DNA from: Nannocystis sp.
Lineage (GTDB): Bacteria; Myxococcota_A; Polyangia; Nannocystales; Nannocystaceae
Assembly (NCBI GenBank): GCA_016712315.1
Contig: JADJRG010000008.1
Location: 1-62,044 of the forward strand
Length of the DNA: 62,044 nt
Reading direction: 5' to 3'
The notes beneath the pieces are model-generated. The model was given only the letters and a program-made list of their open reading frames with translations. It made no database searches and had not been told where the DNA came from. Below, one piece after another: positions 45,973 through 57,989 of this stretch (positions within the stretch are counted from its first letter, which is position 1; every line of letters begins with the position of its first letter). The translations under genes and the position numbers were made by a program.

Positions 45973-46718
45973 TCAGCGCCGCGATAGCGCCCCGATCCGC
46001 TGGAACAGCGCCTCGGGTGTGTTGCGCACCCCCACATGATCCAGCGCCAGTAGCCCGGCACAAACGCCTCCTTCGCCCCGCCGTCGATCGCCCGCACGAT
46101 CAGCCGGGCCACCCGCGCTGCGCTCGAGAACAGCGCGTTCTTCGCGTGCGTCGCCGTCATCGGTGTATCGACCGGGCCGAGCTTCAGCGTCGTCACCTGC
46201 ACCCCTGCCGGCGCCAAGCGGCTGCGTAGCCCTTGCAGGTACACGTTCAGCGCCCCCTTCGCCGCCCCGTACGTGTAGTTCCGCGGCCGCCCGCGCTCGC
46301 CGGCCACCGAGGTGATCACCGCGATCGCCCCTGAGCCGCGCGCCTCCATGTGATTCGCCAGCGGCACCAGCAGCGCCACGACCGCCGAAAAGTTCACCCG
46401 CAGGATCGCCTCCGCCGCCGCGAAGTCGCGCTCGGTCTCCGCCTGCTCGCCCAGCGCGCCGAACGCCACGAGCACCAGATCTACCTGCCCCCCCAGCGCC
46501 AACGCCTCCGTCACCACCTCAACCGCTGATTCTGGCCGCCCCAGATCCGCCTGCGTCGTCGTCACCCCGGCGGCTCCGGGGCACGCCGCCGCCACCGCCG
46601 CCAGCTTGTCCGCGTCGCGCCCGACCAAGTGCAGCCGCGCCCCGCGGCCGGCCCAGATCGCGATCACGCGCGCCGCGATCGCCGAGGTCGCGCCCAACAC
46701 GAGGATCCGTCGCGTCAC
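45973..46718 (-). CDS. Short-chain dehydrogenase/reductase (about 248 aa, one frame slip)
   Basis: Classical SDR: the cofactor-binding GATSAIA near the start, HLVGRD, an active-site Ser in VITSVAGERG and the catalytic YxxxK in YTYGAAKGAL. The closest recognised type is the DprE2-like group (LVLGATSAIA). The start is GTG 46718, just ahead of the Rossmann strand; ATG 46784 is an alternative. In the read frame the C-terminus degenerates after YWRWIMW, but in the next frame VRNTPEALFQRIGAL and a TGA at 45973 follow, so a base is extra or missing in the G run near 46033. Cytoplasmic NAD(P)-dependent enzyme; substrate unknown. Confidence 0.8.
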
Positions 46719-46813
46719 GCCGCGAGGGTAGCGCAGATCGGTGGCAGCGCGCCCTCGCCTTCTAGCGCTCTGCTCGTGGATCACGGCGTGATGGGTAGGC
46801 GAGGCGAGCTAGG

Positions 46814-49230
46814 TTAGCCCGGCATCGGACACTTCCCCGTCCCCGATCCCCGGTTGTTATCCACCCTGCACTCCTGCCATTCGTGGGTTGGCATCGCGTC
46901 GTCGACCACCACCCAGATCGTCGAGGTCCCGTCGAGCACCGACGCAGGCGCGTCTGGCAGCGGCAGCACCACGTCCTCCGCCTCCGCCGGGTACAACGTC
47001 TTCACCGTCTCACCCGACCCGAGCAACACACCGCCCATATCCGGGTCTCCCTCATAGAAGTACACGGGCACCCCTGGAGGCGCCGAAGACTCGCCGATAT
47101 TGCGCACCCGTCCAACCAGCGCATAGGGCTCCGGCGGGCAGTCCTTACGCAGCGTCACGATTAGATCCGGCGCCGCGAATTCCCCTTGAGGTTGCACATT
47201 CTGGCGGAAATTATTCAATCCCACCACCGTCCAATTCGGCTGCTGAACCGCCGGGATCGACCCGTCCTCGTTCACGTTAGTGACGTGATAAGCGTGTTGA
47301 TTCCAGATCCGCCGGGTCCGCACCCACTGCCCCTTCGCGTCGCCATAGATCCGCACCCCTGTCTGTTTCGTCGCCTCACAGGTGATGCTCGAATAGTTAT
47401 TGGACACCGCCACGATATCTGCGCGGCCGTCGTTATCGACGTCCGCGACCAGCGGGAATCGCGCAGCGTGCCGGTGGTATTACACGTCTGCCACAGCACG
47501 TCCCCGGTCGATCCTTTATAGATCCGCAGGTAGTGCTCATCGGAATAGACCACCTCAGCGGAGCCGTCGCCGTCGAAGTCGAACACGGAGGAGCCTGTCG
47601 CCGCGCTCGAGCAGTCCTTCGTCTGTTTGATCCACAGCAGCGTCTCGGCCGCTGGCACATTCGGGTCCATCAGCTTCTTGCCGTCGAAGACGGCGTAGCC
47701 GATCCCGCCGGCGACCGCGACATCTGGGGTCCCGTCGCCGTTGAAGTCGGCGATCGTCGGCGGCCCGCCGCCCCGCGTATTGCCTGCCGAGCCGACTGGG
47801 CACAGGCTCGGGTTGAGCGGCCCGTTGATGTTGATCCCTGGGCGCACGATCTCCACCTTATTCGGCAGGTCTGGGTTATAGCGCCAGATCACCAGGTGGT
47901 GCTTCAGCGTCGCCCCGTTGTTCGAGATCACCGCCACCTCGGGTTTACCGTCCAGATCGAGGTCCGCCACCGCCGGGAAGGTCCCATCCACCCCGGTCTG
48001 GGCCATCACCGCTCCCGCGCCTGTAAACGCCCCCCGCGCGTGCACCACGTCCAACTTCCCGTCCAGGTCTAGGTCAGCCGCCGTCGAGTACGAAGAGCCT
48101 GGCAGCGTGGATTTCGTCGCGCCCGTCGCGCCATCGAGCACCACCCCTCGATCACCACCTCTGCGAGCCCATCGCCGTCGAGATCTGCGAGCGTTGGTTG
48201 GATGCAGCCGCCCGCCCACGCCGACGTCCAGAGCGCCTCCCCCTTCGCGTTCAGCGCCCGCACCTTGTTGTTCTCGGTGCACACCACGAGCTCGTTACCG
48301 GCCACCCCGTCGATGTCCCCGCAGGCGATCTCCCGCCCGGGGTTGATCCGATCGACGTCGAAGTGCGCGCTCCACTTCTCCACCAGCTCGCCGCCCACGA
48401 TCGAGATCGCGTGCAGCGTCCCGTTATTGTTGTACTGCCCGCCGATAAACTGCGAGAACACGATCTCCGGGATATCGCGCTCATCCACCTTCCCGTCGCA
48501 GTTATCGTCATCGAGCTGGATGACGATCGGCGCCATCATCACCGTGCCTTTATTCCAGTGGTACTTGACCGCCGGGTTGAACGTCCCGTCTGGGATCACC
48601 TGGGACTTCGCCAGGCACGTGATCGCCTCGCCCTCCTCTGGCTCCTCCCTGGCTCACACACCGGCGGTGAAGGCAGGCACTTCCCGTTCTTGATCTGTTG
48701 ACCTTGACACATCTCGCCCCTCATCTGCGCCTCGCCGAGGCTGTACTCGCAGTACTCGTCGGCCCCGCACTCGCTCGCGTCGATGCACGCCGCCCCGGGT
48801 TGCACGCACGTGTTGAACGAGCAGACGTCGCCGCAGGCGCAGCACGCCTCTCCACAGACCTGGTCTTCGGGGCAGCAGAGGTCGCCGAGGCACACGCCGC
48901 CGCCGTCCTCGCAGTCCGCCGGGCACATCACCCCTTCGCTCGTCGACCCGGAGTCGGTCGTCGTCCCGGACGTGCTCGTCGTGTCGTCCGTCGTCTCGCC
49001 CGTCGACGAGCTCGTCGAGGCGCTCGTCGATCCCGCGCTCCCGGAGCCCTCGCTCTCGCCAGCGCTCCCGCTCGCCGTCGACGAGTCTGTCGCTGAGCCC
49101 GCGTCCGTCGAGCTCAGCGTCCCCGAGCCGCTGGCCGTCCCGCTGCTCCCCCGCTGTCATCGCCGCTACAAGCGACCAGCGCCAGCCCTGCCCCCACACC
49201 CAACCACGCACCCCGACGAGATAAAGACAT
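46814..49230 (-). CDS. FG-GAP/VCBS-repeat lipoprotein (about 800 aa, several frame slips)
   Basis: Reassembled from five overlapping frames. The signal peptide ends in lipobox LVACSGDD. A Ser/Thr linker follows, then a Cys-rich block (CPADCEDGGGVCLGDLCC, CVQPGAACIDASECGADEYC) and FG-GAP-type repeats with calcium-loop motifs (DDDNCDGKVDERDIPE, ADLDLDGKLDVV, ADFNGDGTPDVAV, FDFDGDGSAEVVY). The C-terminal part (RVRNIGESSAPPGVPVYFY) is a CARDB-like beta domain. Slips are needed near 48650, 48150, 47460 and in the linker near 49120. The order of domains across the slips is that of one known family layout, so errors in the read are more likely than decay. Surface or secreted; binding function. Confidence 0.7.
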
Positions 49231-49263
49231 CCTCGCCAGGATATCCGCCCGCTCACCCTGAGA

Positions 49264-49590
49264 GAACCTTGCAGCGGCTCCCCCGGCGCGCGGCGCGAAA
49301 GGGCGCTCCATCGCGCACAGGCGCCCGCCTGCGCGGCGCCGATCTCGCGGAGCCGAGCGCCGCACGTCGGCGCCAGCGGCGCTCATCAGGCGCACCACCT
49401 CGGGATCAGCGCCCGCGTGGAATTGCAGCGCGGTCACGTCCCCCTCTGGGTGCCCGTCGGGCCGCGCGCCGTGGGCGAGCAGCAAGCGAACGTCGGCGCG
49501 CTTGTACTCCTTCACCGCGTCGTGCAGCGCCGCGTTCGGGTCCTCGGGGAGCTGCGGGCCGGCGCCCACCTTGGCGGTGAGCTCCGCCAC
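49264..49590 (-). CDS. Ankyrin-repeat protein (short, 3' end unclear)
   Basis: The minus-strand product contains NAALHDAVKEYKRADVRLLL, AHGARPD and VTALQFHAGADPEVVRLMSA, AGADV, one full and parts of two ankyrin repeats. The frame runs on into the next lipoprotein's signal peptide, so a frame slip or lost stop is likely near 49270-49320. The start ATG at 49590 faces the aldo/keto reductase with 63 bp between them, leaving room for a divergent promoter. Confidence 0.55.
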
Positions 49591-49653
49591 CGCGTCTGCC
49601 TCGCGCCGGCGCGATCCGGGCTATTCTCGCCGCCGCACACCAGGAGAACAACG

Positions 49654-50679
49654 ATGGAACATCGCAGGCTCGGCCACAGCGGCCTCCACGTCTCGACCCT
49701 CTGCCTCGGCACGATGACCTTCGGCGAGGCCGACGACACGTCGTTCATGCACGGCGTCGGCTGTGACGAAGCGACCAGCTTCGCGATCATGGACCAGGCC
49801 CTCGACGCGGGGATCAACTTCTTCGACACCGCCGACGTCTACGGCCAGGACGGCCTCAGCGAGCGCGTGATCGGCCGCTGGTTCGCGGCCCGCGGTCGCC
49901 GCGACGAGGTCGTATTGGCCACCAAATTCCGCTTCCGCATGCGCCCTGGCCCCAACGGCACCGGAGCGTCGCGGCGGCGGATCGTCGAGGCCGCCGAGGC
50001 CAGCCTACGTCGCCTCCAGACCGATCGGATCGACCTCTACCAGATCCATATGCAGGACACCGGCACGCCCGAGGAGGAGACCCTGCGGGCGCTCGACGAT
50101 CTGGTGCGCGCCAGCAAGGTGCACTACCTCGGCGCCAGCAACTACGCCGCGTACCGCCTGGTCGAGAGCCTCTGGGCGAGCGACGTCGACAAGCTCGCCC
50201 GCTTCGTCGCCTTCCAGGCCCAGTACTCGCTCCTCGTGCGTGACCTCGAGCGCGAGCACGTGCCGGTGTGCACGCGCCACGGCCTCGGGCTCCTCCCCTG
50301 GTCGCCGCTCGTAGGCGGCTTCCTCAGCGGCAAGTACCGCCAGGGCCAGCAGGCGCCCGCCGCACCCGCCTAGAGAAGTGGCAGGAGCGCTACCAGGGCT
50401 TCGACAACCCCCGCAACTGGCGGATCCTCGACGCCGTCCTCGCGGTCGCCGCCGAGCTCGGCGCAGCCCCCGCCGCCGTCAGCCTCGCCTGGCTGCTCCA
50501 GCGCCCCGCCGTCACCTCCGTGATCTTCGGCGCCCGCAGCCCGGATCAGCTCGCCAACAACCTCGCCGCCGCCGCCCTGCGCCTCCCCAGCGACGCGATC
50601 CGCCGCCTCGACGAGGCCTCGGCCTTCGAGCTCGGCTACCCCCTACGACATGATCCGGCGGATCGCCGGCGAGTGGTAG
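49654..50679 (+). CDS. Aldo/keto reductase (about 341 aa, two frame slips)
   Basis: AGGAGA precedes the ATG. The N-terminal MEHRRLGHSGLHVSTLCLGT and the tetrad residues are present: Asp and Tyr in FFDTADVYG, Lys in VLATKF and His in QIHMQD. The frame slips near 50370 and continues as EKWQERYQGFDNP, AVSLAWLLQRPAVTSVIFGA and LDEASAFELGYP; a second slip near 50640 restores YDMIRRIAGEW and the TAG at 50677. The two slips cancel and the length then fits the family. NADPH-dependent carbonyl reductase of the YhdN/Tas type; cytoplasmic. Confidence 0.85.
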
Positions 50680-50735
50680 CGAGGCGGGGTCGATCAACAT
50701 GGTCTATCGGTCAGGTCGATCTACGGGCTCGCGGC

Positions 50736-52530
50736 ATGGTCGATGAGACAGGTTCCAGGGCGCCGCGCCGCCCCTGGTGCACCTCGCCGCGCGCCCGCGA
50801 GTCGGCGCTCGTGGGCTCGCTCCTCGCCCTCGTAGGGGCCTGCCGCGCGCCCGCCGCCGCCGCCCCCGTCGCCGCGCCGCGCGCCGATCTCGTGCTCACC
50901 CGCGGCGTGGTCTACACGCTCGATCCAGAGCGGCCGTGGGCCGAGGCGATCGCGATCGCGGACGGCACGCTCCTGGTCGTCGGCAGCAACGAGGAGGCGA
51001 TGCGCCACCGCGGGCCCGCCACGCGCGTCGTCGATCTGCGCGGACAATTCGTGCTGCCAGGCTTCCACGACTCCCACGTGCACCCCGTGACCGGCGGGAT
51101 CGAGCTCGGGCAGTGCCCGCTCGCCGGGATCGCCTCGCTCGCCGCGCTGGAGGCCGCGCTGCGCGGCTGCGCGGAGCACCTCGCCCGCGCAGCCGGCGAC
51201 GATCCGTGGCTCCTCGGAGGCGGCTGGGATCTCACGCTCTTCCCCCAGGGCAACCCGCGGCGCGAGTGGCTCGACGCGATCATCCCCGATGTCCCCGTGT
51301 TCTTGAGCTCCGCCGACGGTCACTCGTCGTGGCTCAACACCGCGGGGCTGCGCCGCGCCGGCCTCACCCGCGCGACACCCGACCCGCCCAACGGCCGCAT
51401 CGAGCGCGACCGCGACGGCGAGCCGAGCGGCACGCTGCGAGAGGACGCCGCTGCGCTCGTGGATCCCCACCTGCCCGCGCTGTCGCCAGCGGACTACGAC
51501 ATGGGCCTGCGGCGCGGCTTGGCCATCGCCAACGGCTTCGGGATCACCGGCATCTACGAGGCCGCCGCCGAGCCCGACGTGCTCGCCGCCTATGAGCGCC
51601 TCGCCCGCGCGGGCGAGCTCACCGCGCGTGTGGTCGCGGCCCAGCCGATCGACCCGCTGCTGGGTCCCGAGCAGCTCGACGCGCTGGCGGCCCGACGCGA
51701 CCGCATCGAGCGTATGAGACACCCACGGCTACGAGCGAGCGCGATCAAGATCTTCCTCGACGGCGTCATCGAGGCCCGCACCGCCGCGCTGCTGGAGCCT
51801 TACGTCGGCGCCGACGGGGCCGCTGGCGAGCCCACCCTCTCGCCAGCGCGGCTCGACGCGCTGGTGGCCCGCGCCGACGCGCTAGGCTTCGACGTGCACG
51901 TGCACGCGATCGGCGACCGCGCGGTGAAGATGGCCCTGGACGCGCTTGAGCGCGCCCAGCGCGTCAACCCTGCCCGCGAGCGCAGGCACGTGATCGCGCA
52001 CCTCGAGCTCATCGACCCCCCTGACCTCCCGCGCCTACGCGCGCTGGGCGTCGCCGCCTGCTTCCAGCCGCTATGGGCCTACGCCGACCCCTACATCACC
52101 GATCTCACGATCCCAGCCCTCGGCCCCGCGCGCGCGAGTCGGCTCTACCCGATCGGCAGCGCGCTCGCGCAGGGCGCCACGGTGGTCGCGGGCAGCGACT
52201 GGTCGGTGTCGTCGATGAACCCGCTCGAAAGGGATCCAAGTCGCCCTCACCCGCCGCGGCGTCGGCGAGCCGCCTGGCGAGCCGTGGATCCCCGCGGAGA
52301 TCGCCACGCTCGCGCAGATGCTCGCGGCGTACACGCTCCACGGGGCTCAGCTCGGGCGCTGGTACCCTGACGCCGGGTGGCTGGTCGTAAGCGCCCGCGC
52401 CGATCTCGCCGTGCTCGAGGGCGACCCGTTCAAGCTGCCGCCGCACCGGCTCCACGAGCTCCGCGTCGTCACGACCTTGCTCGAAGGCCAGGTCGTGGGG
52501 CGCGGCGAAGGCGACCGCATCGGCCGCTAG
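50736..52530 (+). CDS. YtcJ-like amidohydrolase with lipoprotein signal (about 598 aa, one frame slip)
   Basis: After a signal-like segment (ALVGSLLALVGAC, a possible lipobox) comes an amidohydrolase_3 domain: LRGQFVLPGFHDSHVHP with the HxH metal pair, SSADGHSSWLNT, an AIKIFLDGVIEARTA segment with the bridging lysine, HVHAIGDRA and VAGSDWSVSSMNP with the catalytic Asp. One extra base near 52230 breaks the frame; the continuation GIQVALTRRGVGEP, AYTLHGAQLGRW and DLAVLEGDPFKLP is the expected family end. Metal-dependent hydrolase of unknown substrate; envelope location inferred from the signal. Confidence 0.85.
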
Positions 52531-52585
52531 CCCCGGCCCACACCAGCCCCGCTCATCCAGCCGCAGAAGCGGTACCATCCGACCC

Positions 52586-54384
52586 ATGGATCTGCTGTCG
52601 AGCCCGACGCGCTTCTTGTTCTTCACCGGCAAGGGCGGGGTCGGCAAGACCTCCGTCGCCGCCGCCGTCGCCATCGCCATCGCCGACGCTGGCCGCCGCG
52701 TGCTGCTGGTCAGCACCGACTCCGCGTCCAACCTCGACGAGATGCTCGGCGCGCCGCTCGCCAATGATCCTGTCCCCGTGCCCGGCGGCGCCGGTCTGGG
52801 CGTCCTCAACATCGACCCTGACGTCGCAGCCGAGGCCTACCGCCGACGAGTGCAGGAGCAGATGGCCGCGGACACGAGCGCCGAGGAGCGGGCGACCGTC
52901 CGCGAGCAGCTCTCGGGCGCCTGCACCACGGAGATCGCCGCCTTCGACGGATTCTCGGCCTTACTGGCGGACCACGGCCGCGAAGGCGCCTGGGACCACG
53001 TCATCTTCGACACCGCGCCGACCGGCCACACCCTGCGCCTGTTGAGCTTACCAGCCGCGTGGAGCGGCTTCCTCGCGGGCAACGATCGCGGCGCCTCCTG
53101 CTTGGGTCCTCACTCTGGCTTGAAGCTCCAAGAGGCGCGCTTCAACGCCGCGCTCGCCGCGCTCAGCGACCCGGCCATGACCACCGTCATCCTCGTAACC
53201 CGGCCGGACCCGCGCCCCATGCAGGAGGCCGCGCGCGCCGCTGACGAGCTCCGTGCGCTCGGTCTGGCCAATCAGCGCCTCGTGATCAACGGCGTCTTCC
53301 ATGCCAGTCACCCCGACGATCCTGTCGCGCACGCGCTCGAGGAGCTCGGCCACGCAGCGCTCACGCAGCTCCCCGCCGCGCTCGCGAACTTGCCGCGCGA
53401 CGAGGTGCCTCTACGGCCCTTCGACACCGTCGGCTTGCCGGCCTTACGCGCGCTGCTGGGCCCGACACCGGCGCCGACGCCGGAGCCCTCGAGCGACGCG
53501 CCCTCTCTCCCCCCTCGCCGCCGAGCCGCTCGAGCGTCTGATCGACGAGCTCGCGACGGCGGCCCACGGCCTGATCATGGTCATGGGCAAGGGCGGCGTC
53601 GGCAAGACCACCATCGCCGCGGCCATCGCCGTCGGTCTGGTCAAGCGCGGCCACGGAGTCCACCTGACCACCACCGATCCTGCGGCCCACGTCGCCACCA
53701 CCCTGAGCGGCAGCCTCGACGGCCTCAAGGTCGGTCGCATCGACCCTGAGGTCGAGACTCGCGCCTATATCGACAAGATCCTGACCACCCGCGGCAAGCA
53801 CCTCGACGAGGCCGGCCGCGCGCTGCTGCTCGAGGACCTCAAATCGCCGTGCACCGAGGAGGTCGCCGTATTCCACGCCTTCAGCCGGGTCGTCAGCGAG
53901 GCCCGCAGCGCCTTCGTGGTCCTCGACACCGCGCCCACCGGCCACTCGTTGCTCCTGATGGACGCCACCGGCGCCTACCATCGCCAAATGACCCGCCAGA
54001 CGAAGGGCCGCGCCAACCTCAAGAACCTCATCACGCCGCTCATGCGCCTCCAGGATCCCTCGCTGACCCGCGTCATCCTCGTCACCTTGCCCGGGCGCAC
54101 CCCCCGTCAGTCAGGCCGCCGCGCTCCAAGAAGACCTACGCCGCGCCAGCATTGAGCCGTGGGCCTGGGTCCTCAACAAGAGCATCGCCGCGAGCGGCGC
54201 CCGCGATCCGTTACTACGGGCCCGCTTGGTCGGCGAACACAGCCAGGCGGCCCGCATCACCGACGGCCTGGCCCGGCGGCTCTACGTCGTTCCCTGGCTA
54301 CCCGAGCCGCCTGTGGGCGTGCGAGCGCTCGCCGCGCTCGGGGCAGCGAGCACGCCCGCCGCAGGAGCGGTGGATCCGCGCTGA
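52586..54384 (+). CDS. arsA: Two-domain ArsA-type anion-transport ATPase (about 600 aa, two frame slips)
   Basis: Two homologous ATPase halves, each with a deviant Walker A (FFTGKGGVGKTSVA near residue 11; VMGKGGVGKTTIA near residue 332) and a DTAPTGH switch. The three metalloid-binding cysteines of ArsA are in place: SGACTTEIAAF, GASCLGPHSGL and SPCTEEVAVF. Slips near 53505 and 54100 move the frame twice by one; the total length then matches the family. ArsA normally energises the ArsB arsenite channel. No arsB, arsR, arsD or arsC is seen within the window, so its partner lies elsewhere or it serves another cargo. Genes on both sides are unrelated. Confidence 0.85.
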
Positions 54385-54480
54385 TCGTCGCCCCAGTCCT
54401 CAAGAGTCCTCTCGACGTCCGCGCAGATCCGGCCCGGCGGCCAGTTTGCTCCCCGACAACGACGCCCTTACGATCGCCGG

Positions 54481-55523
54481 ATGTCTGATGACCGAAGGAA
54501 AAAGCGGGCCGAGAGCGCGCGGACGGCCGCGCTCTTCCTCCTGTACAGCTCGACCGCCGCAGCCTGCCTCCAGCCCAACCCTTCCTACGACGATTCGAGC
54601 CTCAGCGGCAGCGAGGCGGCGAGACGACCCTCGAAGGCAGCACCACCACCACCACCACCACCACCACCACCACCACGGCTGCGACCAGCAGCAGCCGGCG
54701 AGAGCGAGAGCGCGACCGGGACCAGCGCCGGGACCAGCGCCGAGACCAGCGCCGAGACCGGCGTTGAACCAGGGGTTTGCGGCGACGGCCAGCTCGATCC
54801 TGGTGAGATCTGCGACGACGGCAACGCGGACGACGCGGACGGCTGCCTCAACTGCCTGCTCCCCAAGAGCTGCGCCGAGATCCTCACCCTCGCGCCCGCG
54901 TCGCCGAGCGGGCCCTACCACATCGACCCCAAGGGGAGCGGTGCGCCCTGGCCCGTGACCTGCGACATGGACAAAGACGGCGGGGGATGGACCGGTTTTT
55001 CCGTCCAAGACACCTGCAACGGCCACCTCGACAGCGCGGTCGTGGCCCTGAAGAAGGCGGAGAGCGAGGGCATCGACCGTGAGTGCCGCCCATTCAGCTT
55101 CTACCCCAACGGCGGGAATACGCCTATTCCTGGGACATCACCTTTCCCCCCGGCTTCAGCGCCTTCTTCCTCCGCGGATACGAGGTCAAGGGTCTCGGCG
55201 ACGTCGAACTCAAATACCCACAAGTCCTATGGGAGAAGGCCTCCGAATGGCCGAACGGATCCCTCTCACTCGGCAACGCCAGCGACGCCGGCCCGCTCAC
55301 CAATGGGCCGCCGACGGCGCGCATGATCGGATCCTTCTTCGACGGCCAGATCCTCCCCTATCCGGCGCAAGATCTGACCTTCGAGCTCGGACAAGGATCG
55401 GACACGCTGCGTATTGGCTGGGGTGAGATCGGGCAAAACCCCGAAGGCCTCTTCCCGTGGTGGTCTGGCCCAGATCTTCGTGCGTTGATCGTCTATCGCC
55501 ACGCGCCGCCTCACTTCACCTGA
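54481..55523 (+). CDS. Lipoprotein with DUF4215 repeat and fibrinogen-like domain (frame slips)
   Basis: The signal peptide ends at AAAC near residue 28. A linker around a (CAC)12 tract reads as poly-Pro in one frame and as a proper poly-Thr linker (GSTTT...) in another; Thr is the expected reading, which implies two cancelling slips. Then GVCGDGQLDPGEICDDGNAD, DADGCLNC (DUF4215) and a fibrinogen C-terminal-type domain: SCAEILTLAPASPSGPYHID, VTCDMDKDGGGWTGF. A slip near 55120 leads to YSWDITFPPGFSAFFLRGY and LRALIVYRH. The last 5 codons and stop come from the edge of the duplication downstream, so the original end was replaced. Confidence 0.7.
54641..54676. repeat. (CAC)12 trinucleotide tract
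   Basis: Twelve perfect CAC units inside the linker of the 54481 lipoprotein, encoding Thr in the likely frame. Prone to slippage in replication and in sequencing. Confidence 0.95.
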
Positions 55524-57989
55524 ATGCAGTAGATGCTCAGCGATGAGTTGCAGGGGACCTGGCCGAGCGCTGTCCAGCCCGCGTCCACCTTCCCGCTCGA
55601 CCCCACCCCGCCCGAGTACCCGTCCGTCGCCGCCGTCCACCCGCCGCAGTGCGCCTGCCCCAGCCCGCTCCCGTCCGCTCCCGTGTTTGTCCACACCGTC
55701 GTCGACTTCACCTCTCCATCCTCATCCTCTCCCCCACGCCCCCTCCAGCGCCCCGCTCACCAGCCCTTCCCACCCCACGGCCACCAAACCACCGCTCTTC
55801 ACCTCATACCTCCCCTGCCAACCCTCCTGGCCCAGCCGCGCCTTCGCGCTCAAAAATCCGTCGCTCAGCCACGCCTGATACTCAACCCTCTCCCCCTCCT
55901 TCACAAACCCGCCCTTCTTCGCCGCCTCCTGGCACTTCTCGTCCGCACCCGCCAGCCCCCCAAAATCCCCCTCGTACTTCGTCTTCGTCACGAACATCCG
56001 CCTCACCTCATACTCACACTCCGCGCAGCCGCTGCCCGCTCCACCGCCTTCTCCCCCATCGCACACCTCCACCCCCGCCCACACCACACCGTCCCCGCAC
56101 CTCGCCCACTCCTGGTGTTCAGGCACGCGTCCGTCTCCTCCTCGTTCCCATCGTCACACCCCTCCTCTCCCTTCCACACCACTCCATCTCCGCAACGCGC
56201 CAGCTCGCACGAATTCCTACAACCATCCCCTCCTCCTCGTTCCCGTCGTCGCACGCCTCCTCTCCCTCTCGCACCACCCCGTCCCCGCACCTCGCCCGCC
56301 GCTCTGGTGTTCAGACACCCGTCTCCATCCTCCCCATTCCCATCATCACACTCCTCCTCTCCCTTCCACACCACCCCATCTCCGCACCGCGCCAGCTCGC
56401 ACGAATTCCTGCAACCATCCCCCTCCTCCTCGTTCCCGTCATCGCACTCCTCACCCTCCTCCACCGCGCCGTTCCCGCACTCCACCTCTCCCTCTCCCTC
56501 CTCGCGGCACTCCGCATCGCACCCATCCCCGCCCACCGCGTTCCCGTCGTCGCACGCCTCCACACCTACCTGCACATGCCCGTCACCACACACACCCACG
56601 ACACAGGTGTTCAGGCATCCATCCTCATTCGAGCCGTTCCCGTCGTCGCACTCTTCCCCATCCTCCTGCGCGCCGTCGCCACAAACCCCCTGCACCGCCC
56701 CTCCTGCACCCTGTCCACCCCGCTCTCCCGCACACCCCACCACCCACACCATCAGCGCCCAGCTCGCCCACGGCCGACCTCGCCCGCGCCGCGCCCTCCG
56801 CTCTTCCTTCAGTGTCTTCATCGCCACGCGCCGCCTCACTTCACCTGAATGCAGTAGATGCTACTCGATGAGTTGCAGGGGACCTGGCCGAGCGCTGTCC
56901 AGCCCGCGTCCACATTATCGCTCGACCCCACCCCGCCCTCCTGTTGCCCCGTCGCCGCCGTCCACCCGCCGCAGTGCGCCTGCCCCAGCCCGCTCCCGTC
57001 CGCTCCCGTGTTTGTCCACACCGTCGTCGACTTCACCTCTCCATCCTCATCCTCTCCCCACGCCCCCTCCAGCGCCCCGCTCACCAGCCCTTCCCACCCC
57101 ACGGCCACCAAACCACCGCTCTTCACCTCATACCTCCCCTGCCAACCCTCCTGGCCCAGCCGCGCCTTCGCGCTCAAAAATCCGTCGCTCAGCCACGCCT
57201 GATACTCAACCCTCTCCCCCTCCTTCACAAACCCGCCCTTCTTCGCCGCCTCCTGGCACTTCTCGTCCGCACCCGCCAGCCCCCCCAAATCCCCCTCGTA
57301 CTTCGTCTTCGTCACGAACACCCGCCTCACCTCATACTCACACTCCGCGCAGCCGCTGCCCGCTCCACCGCCTTCTCCTCCGTCGCACACCTCCACCCCC
57401 GCCCACACCACACCGTCCCCGCACCTCGCCCACTCCTGGTGTTCAGGCACGCGTCCGTCTCCTCCTCGTTCCCATCGTCACACCCCTCCTCTCCCTTCCA
57501 CACCACTCCGTCTCCGCACCGCGCCAGCTCGCACGAATTCCTACAACCATCCCCCTCCTCCTCGTTCCCGTCGTCGCACGCCTCCTCTCCCTCTCGCACC
57601 ACCCCGTCCCCGCACCTCGCCCGCTCCTGGTGTTCAGACACCCGTCTCCATCCTCCCCATTCCCATCATCACACTCCTCCTCTCCCTTCCACACCACCCC
57701 ATCTCCGCACCGCGCCAGCTCGCACGAATTCCTGCAACCATCCCCCTCCTCCTCGTTCCCGTCATCGCACTCCTCACCCTCCTCCACCGCGCCGTTCCCG
57801 CACTCCACCTCTCCCTCTCCCTCCTCGCGGCACTCCGCATCGCACCCATCCCCGCCCACCGCGTTCCCGTCGTCGCACGCCTCCACACCTACCTGCACAT
57901 GCCCGTCACCACACACACCCACGACACAGGTGTTCAGGCATCCATCCTCATTCGAGCCGTTCCCGTCGTCGCACTCTTCCCCATCCTCC
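55497..57989. repeat. Tandem duplication of about 1.17 kb
   Basis: 55497-56666 and 56821-57989 are near-identical at an offset of 1323-1324 bp, separated by 154 bp (56667-56820) that encode the N-terminus of copy A. The left edge of each copy is the same sequence, tcgccacgcgccgcctcac, and it continues past the gene stop, which fixes the duplication boundary 14-15 bases beyond the coding end. Confidence 0.9.
55511..56821 (-). CDS. DUF4215-repeat, DUF1554 lipoprotein, copy A (frame slips)
   Basis: The signal peptide from MKTLKEERRARRG ends in lipobox VVGC. Seven or so DUF4215 repeats follow (pattern CGDGVVWKGEECDDGNEEEG, DGCRNSC). The C-terminal DUF1554 domain has VTKTKYEGDFGGLAGADEKC, YQAWLSDGFLSAKARLG, VWTNTGADGSG and a final SIYCIQVK. 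Slips are needed near 56120, 56230-56300 and 55730. Its start lies exactly at the edge of the tandem duplication, next to the stop of copy B, so its N-terminus differs from B's. Surface protein; function unknown. The 3' end overlaps the 54481 gene tail by 13 bp. Confidence 0.75.
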
